From positions 14,213,291-14,277,290 of the forward strand of contig CM039120.1 of the NCBI GenBank assembly GCA_022036555.1: a stretch of 64,000 bases of DNA, read 5' to 3'. The notes under the pieces were generated by a model that was given only the letters and a program-made list of their open reading frames with translations, was not told where the DNA came from and ran no database searches. Made by a program: the position numbers and the translations under genes. This stretch comes from Microstegium vimineum. Taxonomy: Eukaryota > Streptophyta > Magnoliopsida > Poales > Poaceae. Of this stretch, positions 21,505 through 32,572 are shown in pieces (within the stretch, counting starts at the first letter, position 1; each line of letters starts with the position of its first letter).

Positions 21505-22392
21505 CGACCCTACGAAACCACGTAGAGGACTTCAACCTGAAGCGCTAGCCATGCCAGGCTCTGGTTGCTACTTGTAAATAACACAACCACAAATGGATTT
21601 ATGCAGGGCAGATACGGTTACTAATAAATACTAATAAGCAGTAGGACTGTAGCATTGCATGGCTATTCCTTTGATCCCTCGCCTAACTATCTCGCGCATG
21701 TGGCCATATTCCATTGCATTATACACTACGGGGTCGATGGATGGTGCTATAAAGGAGAAATAGCATGCACCTCTCAAAAAAAGCAGGAATGACAAATATT
21801 TTTTTGTCAGTATCTTTAAGTATTTTATTAATATTTTACGAGTAGCTGGGTACAAACAGTAATAACTTCAGTAACAACCATTAACTTTAAGTAGTTGTTA
21901 GTATTTTTTTAAGTAGCTTAGTACATCTAATACTATATATCTTCAAGTATTTTGTCAGTATATTCACGTTTTTTAGTACCTTTATTTGGTACACCCGGTA
22001 CTATAACTTCAGTAGTTGGTATTATCTTAAATAGTTGTCAAGTATTTATCAGTACCTTAAGTAGTTATCAGTACCTTCAAATATTGTGTCAGTATCATTT
22101 AGTATTTTATCACTAGCTTGGTGCAACTGGTACTTCCTCAATATTTTTCTATAAGTATTTTTTATTAGTACTATGACTTTATTAGTGGTCAATATTATCT
22201 AGTATGCATGTGTCGGTATTTCTTAATTTTTCTTTAAGTATTTCTCGGTGTTTTCATTTAGTACATTGTTGATATATTGCTTCAATATTTGTTAGTACAA
22301 TCGTTCAGTATTTTTAAGTATTGTCATGTCTTTTCCTTTGATGTCATTATTATTACTCTTCGGTATATGTTGGTATGTTGTTTTGCCAATTG
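21505..22392. repeat. AT-rich degenerate repeat array
   Basis: From about 21797 to 22370 the sequence is built from diverged copies of a short word near CAGTACCTTAAGTAGTTAT, with no fixed period that I can define. The part before 21797 is unremarkable. Confidence 0.5.
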
Positions 22393-23568
22393 GAAGCTAG
22401 GGAAAGAGAATAGGGATGAGTGCTCTCTACGGGCTGATTCTTCGCCGCTCCGGCTCGGTAAATCGCCCACAACCGATCACAGAAGCTTGGAGAAGAGCCG
22501 CCGACAATCTTCCGGCGATCAGTTCCTCCGAACACCACCAAACCGTCTAGGTGCTGTCGAACACCAAAAGTAACAAGCACAAGACCTTCACTTGACCAAC
22601 TCGAGGCTAGGAAGGTGGATAGATGCACACTTGTCACTCCTAATCACTCTAGGGAGGAGGAACACCAATGAATCTCTCAAATCTCTTCCTCTCTAGCCAC
22701 TTGGCTCTCCAAGAACTCTCTCTAGGGTTTCTCGGGTGAAAACAATGGCCAAGAGAGCTCACTTGGACGAAATGGGCAACTATAAATAGTCCTCACCTCT
22801 CCAACTAGTCATTTCTTGTTTTTTCTCTTTTCTACGAAAGCACCGGACTAGTCCGGAGCCTAAACCACCGGACTAGCACCTGGTCCGGTGCTCACTCTTA
22901 GTTCAAACTTCATCTGAAAACAGGCACCTCCGGACTACTTGCCATAGTCCGGAGCCCTGGTCCGACGCTCTGGTCCGGAGCCAGGGTGCTCACTGAGTGA
23001 AAAAACTCATTCTCTTTCTCGAACCTCCGGACCACTTGCCTTGGTCCGGAGCCCTGGTCCGACGCTCTGGTGCGGAGTCAGGGTGCGTACTGAGTGAAAA
23101 CTTCACTCAACAGCGAAGCGTCGGACTAGCCTTCGGACTAGTCCGGAGCCTTCTCACTAGCTTGCTTCCTCTGACAAGGGCCACCAGACCATTCCTCTAT
23201 GGTCCGGAGCACCTCCGGACAGGTTGTCCGGAGCTCTTTCCTCAGAGCTGATGCCTAAGGCAGGACCGTCGGACTACTCTCCTTGGTCCGACACCTCCTA
23301 GGCAGATTGGTCCGGAGCCTCTTTCTCTCCCTTCTTCACCTCTTTTCACTAAGACTTTTGAAGGGGTTTTGCTCCTACCATCTCAAGGGTTATTAGCAGG
23401 GTCTCTAGGACTAGTTGTGACAAATGTGCATACACCAACATTCACAAACTCTCCTAGGTCAAGCTACTAACCTCATACCCCCCTTTATAGTACGGTCAAA
23501 GGAAAAATAAAGTCCTAGTCTATACTTAGTGTCCTTCTCAACCTCATGGCACTAAGAACTCGCCTAGT
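22393..23568 (-). repeat. 3' LTR of Sirevirus C, truncated
   Basis: Matches 28390-29640 of the 5' LTR with an extra deletion of about 115 bp near 22400. The outer end (the final TCA) is missing, as is the LTR start beyond 23568, where it joins pol directly. It holds an array of CTCCGGACTAGTCCGGAGC-like words (22845-23320) and TATAAATA on the reverse side near 22786. Confidence 0.75.
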
Positions 23569-25676
23569 CTATAGACATGGTTAGGCAAGTTTGGATCTTC
23601 AAACTCGGGAGGTTGTGACATAGACAAGTTCATTGATGAAACCATTTAAGAAGGCGCTCTTCACATCCATTTAAAAGAGTTTCATTTTGTGATGTGAAGC
23701 ATACGCCAAAAGGATACGAATGGCTTCAAGTCTTGCAACCGGGGCAAAAGTCTCTCCAAAATCAAGTCCTTCTACTTGAGAGAACCCCTTTGCCACCAAT
23801 TTTGCCTTGTTCCTCACAACAACGCCTTGATCATCTTGCTTGTTCCTAAACACCCACTTGGTGCCAATGATTCTTGCACCATTTGGCCTTTCTTCAAGTG
23901 TCCACACTTGGTTCCGGGTGAAGTTGTTGAGTTCTTCATGCATGACATTCACCCAATATGGATCCGCAAGTGCGTGTTCTACACAAGTAGGCTCAACAAA
24001 AGACACAAAAGAGTGAGGCTCAACATACGATGCAAGTCTAGAGCGAGTCATTACTCCCTTTGATGGACTTCCTATGATTTGATCATGGGGGTGAGCTTGA
24101 AGGATAGGTGTTGATCTTCTATCATGAACTTGAGGAGGAGGATGTGGTGCTTCAACATTGCTTGCTTCAGCCTTGGCTTGACCTTGAGGGATGAAGGTAT
24201 CTTCTTGAGCTTCCCTCACTTGTTCTTCATCAACTTGAGGCATGTGAGGTGGAGAAGGAACTTGGTTAGCTTCATCTTCAACTTCTTCCACCTCTTGCAG
24301 GTTGATAGCACCAATTGGCATGTTCTTCATTGCCCCCTCAAGGGTTCATCACCTACATCAATATCCTCAAGCGCTCCTTGGGAGCCATTAGTTTCATCAA
24401 ACTCCAAGTCATATGTTTCTTCAACTAAGCTGGTGGCTTTGTTAAATACACGGTATGCCTTGGATTTAAGTGCATATACAACAAGGAAACCAATGTCACA
24501 CCGCTGTTGGAATTTACCCAAGTGTTGGCGCTTCTTGTAGATATATACCTTGCAACCAAACACCCAGAAGAATGAAATATTTGGCTTCTTCCCATTCACA
24601 AGCTCATAGGGCGTCTTCTTGAGTAGCCTTTGGATGAAGAGGTGGTTTGCCGCATAGCAAGAGGTGTTGATGGCCTCCGCCCAAAACTTCTCCAGGGTGT
24701 TGTACTCATCAAGCATAGACCTTGCTAGAGTTATGAGCGTCCAGTTCTTTCTCTCTACAACACCATTTTGATGTGGAGTATATGTGGCGGATACCTCATG
24801 CTTGATCCCCACTTCATCACAATAATCTTCAATGTTTGTGTTGATGAATTCGGTGTTGTTGTCACTTCTAATTTTCTTGATCTTCACTTCAAACTCATTT
24901 TGAGATCTTGTAGCAAACTTCTTGAAGATTTCTTGAGTCTCTCCCTTGTCTTGAAGAAAGAACACCCAAGTGTACCGAGAGTAGTCATCCACCACCACTA
25001 GGCAAAAGAGTTTTCCTCCAAGACTAGCATAAGTAGTGGGTCCAAAAAGATCCATGTGTAGAAACTCTAGGACTCTTGAGGTTGACATGAAAGCTTTGGT
25101 TGGATGGGTGTTTGCCACTTTCTTGCCAGCTTGACATGCACTACAAAGTTTATCCTTCTCAAACACCACATCCTTGATCCCTCTAACCATCTCCTTCTTG
25201 ATAAGTTTCTTTAAGGTTGACATGCCCACATGAGCTAATCTTCTATGCCATAGCCAACCCAAAGAAGTTTTGGAGAATAGACGAGTTTGCAACTCGGCCT
25301 CATTTGATGTGAAGTCCACTAGGTATAAATTGTTGTGCCGGAATCCCTTGAATATCAATGATGAGTCATCAATCTTGGTCACAACAACCTCACTTGGAGT
25401 GAAGATACATTGGAATCCGAGATCACACAATTGTCCAACCGATAGCATGTTGAAGCTCAAAGATTGCACTAGCAAGACATTTGATATTGATTGATCTTGT
25501 GGGATAGCCACTTTGCCTAAGCCTTGAACTTTGCTCTTAGAGTTATACCCAAAGGTAATCTTGTCTTGACTTGAGAAATCATCATCAAGTGTGGTGAACA
25601 TCTGGGAGTCACCGGTCATATGTTGGGTGCAACCACTATCAATCACCCAATGACTTCCACCGGTCTTGTAGTTCAC
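23569..25676 (-). pseudogene. Sirevirus C protease-integrase-reverse transcriptase, truncated and frameshifted
   Basis: Read from 25676 downwards: aspartic protease with WVIDSGCTQHMTGD, integrase H-H-C-C finger and catalytic core (MDLFGPT; NNTEF, where most relatives have DNGTEF; ERKN), a frame change near 24330, then the reverse-transcriptase start (TKWVFRNKQ, VAKGFSQVEG, FAPVARLEAIR). A stop TAA interrupts before MDVKSAFLNGFI, and two bases are missing shortly after. The YVDD-containing half and RNase H are absent because of the deletion at about 23570. Not functional. Confidence 0.8.
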
Positions 25677-25697
25677 CTACACACAAGAAACATGGAG

Positions 25698-28107
25698 TTA
25701 ATATTGTTGTTTGGGAACCCACTCAAAGCGGGGGCCCATTGCCTTCTTAACCAACTCCTTAGCAACCCAAAGAACTCTTGGCTTGTTCTTCATTGGTGGG
25801 CCAAGAAACACCACTAGTGGTCTACCCTTGGAATCCTTGTTGATGACAAAGTGAGCATCATGAGCAAATGGCCTTATGTGCTTGGGCAAGGTCTTGGGAG
25901 TTTGAGTCTTGCAATCATAAGAGAAATGACCCACTTGACCACACTCAAAGCATCTTCTTGGCTTGGGCTTTGAGTACTCTTGATTGTAGCCATTGTACTT
26001 GTTCTTGTAATAGTTCTTGGCCTCAATCTTGACCTTTGCCTTCATGACTTGGTTTTCCTTGAACCCAATATCGGTCTTGTCATTCTTCATGACGGTATTC
26101 ATCAAGAGCTCACTTTGAAGGTTGTGGCCCTTGGTGAAATTCTCAATCCCACTAGTAAGCTTGGTCTTGTCATTCTTGAGCTTGATAATTTCTTCTTTAA
26201 GAGACGTGATCAAGGTGATAGCATCCTTGTCTTCTTCTTGAGCTGGCTTGATGACAATAGGATTGTTAGCCTTGAGGTTGATTGGCTCTTCCTTGAGCTT
26301 TGAGTTCTCTTCCCTCATTTTGACATAATCATCATACTTGTCGGCTTCAACAACTCTCTTGCCCTTGCACTTAGCACTTTGCTCAAGAGCCACATCATCA
26401 AGCAAGATATCACAAGAGGTAGCATTAGCACACTTAGCATACGGGTTAGTAGCAACATGTGTAGCAAGATCTTGATTAAGCAATTCATTTGCTACTACTA
26501 GTGTGTCATGTTCTTGCTTGACATTGTTGTAGTCATCTTTTAGCAAGTTATACCTTGTTTGGAGCTCTTGTCTTGACCTCTCAAGCTTATCATGTTTCTC
26601 ATTAGCTTGCTTAAGAGAGGCTTTGAGCTCCCTAGTGCTAGATGTGAGAGTGTTACTCTCAAGCTTCAAATCATCATTAGCACTAGACAAGGAATCAAGC
26701 TTAGAATGCAAGTTCTCTTTGACCTCAAGTAGTTTGTCATTTTTACCCTTGTACCTCCTTATGATGCTAGCGTACTTGTTGCAAATTTTAATTAGCTCAT
26801 CATAGGATGGTGTTTATTCATCATCACTATCACTACCACTTGAGTCACCACTATCATCATCCTCTTTTTGTACCTTCTTGTCACCTTTGGCCATGAGGCA
26901 TACGTGTGTAGAGGATGATCCCGATGATGAAGGAGGAGGTGGCGTGGAAGAGAGGATCCAATCACCAATGCGGCCACCTTCTCATATTCACTTTCATCAT
27001 CGGAGGAGTCACTAGTGTTCTCAATGTTGGTGAGCCAATCACCCACAATGTAAGCCTTGTCATCCTTCTTATTCTTGTGTAAGTTGAAGTTCTCCTTCTT
27101 CTTGTATGGATTGTCTTGCTTCTTATCATCATCACTTGAGTCATCATTGCCACCCTTGTTCTTCTTGAAGTTCTTGAACTTGGTGTTCTTGAACTTGTCT
27201 TTCTTCTCTTCGGGGCAAGCATGAGCCAGATGACCAAGAGTGTCGCAATTGTAGCACTTCATTTGGGAGATTGGCTTCCTTGAAGAGCTTGTGAAGAATT
27301 TCTTCTTCTTTGAGTCAAAGTTGACTCCATTCTTGTTTAGCCTCTTCAACATCCTGGTGGTCTTCCTCACCATGAGAGCGATGTTGTCTTCATCATCATC
27401 ATCATCATCATCACTTGCGCTCTCAATGACATATTGAATCTTACACTTCTCCTTGGAAGATGCCTTGAGAGCCAAGTCCTTCTTCTCATCCTTTTCTTTC
27501 TTCTTGGTGGAGGATGAAGAGCCATCACTATCTTCATGTACATCTCATGAGCGTTGATCTTGCCCAACACTTGTATTGGAGTAGATGCGGAGAGATCGCC
27601 TTGATGAATGACTGTGACGATGTGGCCATACTTGTCAATTGGAAAGACACAAAGTATCTTGCGCACCACATCGGCCGGCGCCATTTCGGTGAGCCCAAGG
27701 CCATTCAACTCCTCTACAAGAACATTCAAGCAAGAATACATTTCATTAGCATTTTCATGAGATAGCATGGTAAAGGCATTCATCTTAGCAATGATGAGGT
27801 GATAGCGCTCTTCTCTTTCACATTTGGTGCCCTCATGTAGAGCACAAATGTCAGTCCAAACCTCATGTGCGGTTTTGCAATTCCGCACACGGTTGAACAC
27901 ATCCTTACAAATGCCTCGGAAGATGATGTTCTTAGCCTTAGCATTGTTCTTCTCATAGTAAGGATCTTCGGCGAACACCGAACCACCTTGGGTGGCGGCT
28001 TTGTGAACGCCGGCATCAACGGCCTCTAGATAGGCTTCCATACGAACCTTCCAATAAGGAAAGTCGTCTCCATCGAACATGGGAGGGGGTTCATCCCCAC
28101 GGGACAT
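25698..28107 (-). pseudogene. Sirevirus C gag, frameshifted
   Basis: ATG at 28107. A UBN2-type copia gag (GDDFPYWKVRMEAYL, CALHEGTKC, VLVEELNGLGL) reads to about 27530, then changes frame. The next segment (27475-26792) has a CCHC knuckle CYNCDTLGHLAHAC in lysine-rich surroundings. A third segment (26711-25698) is a coiled coil ending with a second knuckle, CFECGQVGHFSYDC. Two knuckles and a coiled-coil tail are usual for Sirevirus gag. Stops at 25698 and 25677 separate it from protease. Confidence 0.8.
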
Positions 28108-28144
28108 CTTGCTCTAGGCGGTAAAGCCTAATTTGAGAGCAACC

Positions 28145-28159
28145 TTGCTCTGATACCAA
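28145..28159 (-). other. Primer-binding site of Sirevirus C (initiator Met tRNA)
   Basis: Minus-strand TTGGTATCAGAGCAA, complementary to the 3' end of plant initiator methionine tRNA, directly after the 5' LTR. Confidence 0.85.
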
Positions 28160-28160
28160 T

Positions 28161-29780
28161 TCAAAGGATCAAGATGCCCAAGAAGGGGGGTGAATTGGGC
28201 TTCTTTTAAATTTCTAAAGAAATATTAAAACCTAACAATGCCAATCACCCCCTAGTGCCTACCGGAAGTGTGTCCTAACTAGAAAGCGGTAGTAAGGCAA
28301 ATGAATTGAAAGACAACCTAAGCAATTCTAGTAGGAACATAAGAACACAAGCGGAAAGGTAATGTGGAAATGTAAAGAGCTAGGGAAAGAGAATTCTTGA
28401 CACGTGATGTTTTCCTGAGGTATCGAGGAGTCGACAATCCCCCCTAGTCCTCGTTGGAGCGCCTCGCAAGGTATAACTCTCCCTCAATCCCGCGCAAGGG
28501 ATGAGTGCTCTCTACGGGCTGATTCTTCGCCGCTCCGGCTCGGTAAATCGCCCACAACCGATCACAGAAGCTTGGAGAAGAGCCGCTGACAATCTTCCGG
28601 TGATCAGTTCCTCCGAACACCACCAAACCGTCTAGGTGCTGTCGAACACCAAAAGTAACAAGAACAAGACTTTCACTTGACCAACTCGAGGCTAGGAAGG
28701 TGGATGGATGCACACTTGTCACTCCTAATCACTCTAGGGAGGAAGAACACCAATGAATCTCTCAAATATCTTCCTCTCTAGGCACTTGGCTCTCCAAGAA
28801 CTCTCTCTAGGGTTCCTCAGGTGAAAACAATGGCCAAGAGAGCTCACTTGGACGAAATGAGCAACTATAAATAGTCCCTACCTCTCCAACTAGCCGTTTC
28901 TTGCTTTTTCTCTTTTCTGCGAAAGCACCGGACTATAGCACCTGGTCCGGTGCTCACTCTCAGTTCAAACTTCATCTGAAAACAGGCACCTTCGGACTAC
29001 TTTCCATAGTCCGGAGCCCTGGTCCGACGCTCTGGTCTGGAGCCAGGGTACTCGCTGAGTGAAAAAACTCATTCTCTTCCTCGAACCTCTGGGCCACTTG
29101 CCTTGGTTCGGAGCCCTGGTCTGATGCTCTGGTCCGGAGCCAGGGTGCGTACTGAGTGAAAACTTCACTCAGCAGCGAAGCGTCGGACTAGCCTTCGGAC
29201 GAGCCATCGGACTAGTTCGGGGCCTTCTCACTGGCTCGCTTCCTCTGACAAGGGACACCGGACCATTCCTCTATGGTCCGGAGCACCTCCAGACAGGTTG
29301 TTCGGAGCTCTTTCCTCAGAGCTCATGCCTAAGGCAGGACCGTCGGAGTACTCTCCTTGGTCCGACGCCTCCTAGGTAGATTGGTCCGGAGCCTCTTTCT
29401 CCCCCTTCTTCACCTCTTTTCACTAAGACTTTTGAAGGGGTTTTGCTCCTACCATCTCAAGGACTATTAGCAGGGTCTCTAGGACTAGTTGTGACAAATG
29501 TGCATACACCAACATTCACAAACTCTCCTAGGTCAAGCTACTAACCTCATACCCCCCTTTATAGTACGGTCAAAGGAAAAACAAAGTCCTAGTCTATACT
29601 TAGTGCTCTTCTCAACCTCATGGCACTAAGAACTAGCCTAGTGTTCAACTTGTATCTCCATCCTTTGAAACCGAAATGATTTCCATCTTGGGGGCATGAA
29701 TGTCCATTAAGCCCATTCATAGCATCACTAATGACCTAACTCAAATGACTTTGCCTCTGCAAAATACACGTTAGTCATAG
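28161..29780 (-). repeat. 5' LTR of Sirevirus C, main part
   Basis: Continues at 42075-42125 beyond element A; the LTR start TGAAGAATCATGG is at 42125. It ends CCTTTGA where relatives have CCTTTCA, so the terminal CA is mutated. Contains the CCGGAC word array (28924-29390), a TATA box (about 28863-28872) and a C tract near the end. Confidence 0.8.
29776..29780. repeat. Target-site duplication of element A, left (CATAG)
   Basis: CATAG is repeated exactly at 42070-42074 on the other side of element A, inside the LTR of element C. Confidence 0.95.
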
Positions 29781-30419
29781 TGAAGAATCATGGCCCTATT
29801 GGTTTCGGTGATTAATGGGAATTAGAAATTATTATGGCTAACGTGTGTTTTCCAGAGGTTATGCGTAGCTTAGCCATAGTGATCAACATGAATGGGCATC
29901 GATGGTTATCACTTAGCCCCCAAGATGGATATCGTTTCAGATTTCAAAGAGACATGATGAAGACCCTAGAATGTAGGCTAAGTGCCATAAGGTGATGAAG
30001 GGCACTTAGAAATAGATAGGGCTTCTATTTGATCTTTGATCGTACTATTAAGAGGGGCTGAGATTAGTAGCTTGACTTAGGAAAGCTTCATGACTTAGGT
30101 GTGGTGCACACTTGACTTCCTTAGCTCTAAGCAAGCCTATGGTGACCGTAAGATAGCCAAGAACTTCTTCCGAATTCATCGCGACGAAAACCAGAGTTGA
30201 AAAAGAAGTTTTCTGGGCGTCGAACACTGAGTCTGAAGGCGTCGGACGCTGTCCGTCGCGTCGGACGATGGCGTCGGACGCTGACGTCAGGATGACGTAG
30301 CGTCCGTCGACTGCCCAGTTTGAGCCCCCGAGTTTCAAAGGGCGTCGGACGCTGTCCGTCGCCTAGGCGTCGGACGCTAGGGTAGCGTCTGTGGGCCTTC
30401 CAGTAGGGTTGTTTCCAGT
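29781..30419 (+). repeat. 5' LTR remnant of Sirevirus A
   Basis: Starts TGAAGAATCATGG and matches 40557 onwards, including GCGTCGGACG words. It breaks off at about 30419 and continues straight into gag codons. GAGC is shared by both parental sequences at the junction, which suggests microhomology-mediated deletion. Confidence 0.85.
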
Positions 30420-32572
30420 GAGCGTGAGGAACGCTATCACTTGGTCATGGCTAAGCTCAATTCTTTTTCTATGCATGGAAATGAAAATTCTAATGAGATG
30501 TACTCACGTCTTAACATTCTTGTAGAAGAATTGAATGGGCTCGGTCTCAACCAAATGGCACCGGCCGATGTGGTGAGCGTCTTAACATTCTTTGTGTCTT
30601 GCCCATTGAGAAGTAGGGCCACATCGTCACAGTTCTTCACCAAGGGGACCTCTCCGCTGCTACACCAACATAAGTCTTGGGAAAAATCAACACCCATGAA
30701 ATGTACATGAAGATTGGTGATGGTGGCTCTTCTTCCTCCTCCAAGAAGAAAGAAAAAGAGAAGGAGGAGAAGGACTTAGCTCTCAAGGCATCCTCCTCGG
30801 AGAAGTGCAAGATGCAACATGTGTATGAGAGTGCAAGCGATGAAGAGGATGATGATGACCTCGCCCTCATGGTGAAGAAGACAACAAAGATGTTGAAGAG
30901 GCTAAACAAGAATGGAGTCAAGTTTGACTCAAAAAAGAAGAAATTCTTGACAAGATCTTCAAGGAAGCCTCTCTCCAAGATGGATTACTACAATTGTGGC
31001 AAACTTAGACACTTGGCTCATGCTTGCCCCGAAGAGAAGAAAGACAAGTACAAGAAAAAGAAGTTCAACAACAAGTTCAAGTACAACAAGGGCAACAAAG
31101 ATGAGTCAAGTGATGAGGAGAAGAAATATGACAAGCCATTCAAGAAGAAGAAGAACTTCAACTTCCACAAGAATAAGAAGGATGGCTAAGCCTACATTGT
31201 TGGTGATTGGCTCACCGACATTGAAGACACAAGTGACTCATCCAGAGATGAGAGTGAAGGTGAGAATGTGGCTGCCTTGGTGATTGGGTCATCTACTCCA
31301 CCGCCACCTCCTCCATCATCTCCGGGCTCATCCTCTACACACCTATGCCTCATGGCTAAAGGTGACAAGAAGGTACAAAAATAGGATAATGATGATGAGG
31401 CTAACTCTAGTGATGATAGTGATGATGAATTTGAGGAACCTTCCTATGATGAGCTAATTGTGATTTGTAACAAATACTCTAAGCTCATTAGGAAGTACAA
31501 AACTAAAAGTGAAACACTAGAGAAAGCCAATGATAACTTGCATGCAAAACTTGATGACTTGTCTAGTGCTAATGATGATTTGAAGCTTGAGAACAAATCT
31601 CCCTCATCTAGCACTAGGGAGCTCAAAGCCTCACTCAAGCAAGCAAATGAGAAACATGATAAGCTTGAGAGGTCAACACAAGAGCTCCATACAAGATACA
31701 ACTTGCTAAAAGATGACTACAACCAAGTTAGAAATGAACATGGCATACTTGTGGTAGCTAATGAATAGCTTACAAATTATCTTGCTACACATGTTGCTAT
31801 TAACCCGGTTGTTAAGTGTCATATAGCTACTTCTTGTGAGGACTTGCTTGATGAAGTTGCTAGTGAGCAAAATGCTAAGTACAAGGGCAAGAAGGTAGTT
31901 GAGGCCGAAAAGTATGATGACTATGTAAAGATGAGGCAAGAAAACTCAAAGCTCAAGGAAGAGCTAATCAACCTCAAGGCCAACAAGCCCTTCACCATCA
32001 ACTCGGCCAAGCAAGATGACAATGATGCAATCACCTTGATCAACTCTCTCAAAGAGGAAAATGCAAAGCTCAAGGTTGAGAAGATCAAGTTAGCAAGTGG
32101 AATGGAGAAGTTCACCAAGGGCCATAACCTACAAAGTGAGCTCTTGATGAACACTATCATGAAGACCGACAAGTTTGGTATTGGGTTCAAGGAGAACCAA
32201 ATCATGAAGGCCAAAGTCAAGATAGAAGCAATGAACTACTACAAGAACAAGGCCATGAGGAACAACTATGACACACCAAAGCCCAAGCCTAAGAAGTGCT
32301 TTGGATGTGGTCAAGAGGGTCATTTTGAGTTCCAATGCAAGACTCCACCTCTCAAGACCTTGCCCAAGAACACAAGGCCTTTTTCTCATGATGCACACTT
32401 CATCATCAACAAGGACTCTAAGGGTAGACCCCTAGTTGTGTTTCTCGGTCCCAAGATGAAGAACAAGCCCAAAGTTCTATGGGTTGCTAAGGAGTTGGTG
32501 GACAAGGCTATGGGACCTCGCCAAGTGTGGGTTCCCAAACAACAAGCTAAACTCCAAGTTGCTTGTGTGTAG
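30420..32572 (+). pseudogene. Sirevirus A gag, N-terminally deleted and broken
   Basis: Begins inside the UBN2-type gag (EREERYHLVMAK) directly after the deletion junction. Near 30575 a stretch copied from 30510 (GTCTTAACATTCTT) replaces the normal VRKILC codons and shifts frame. Further stops are at 30616, 31187, 31384 and 31766. The first zinc knuckle has lost its first Cys (YYNCGKLRHLAHAC); the second, CFGCGQEGHFEFQC, is intact. A coiled coil lies between them. The frame ends with TAG at 32570-32572, immediately before pol. Confidence 0.85.
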
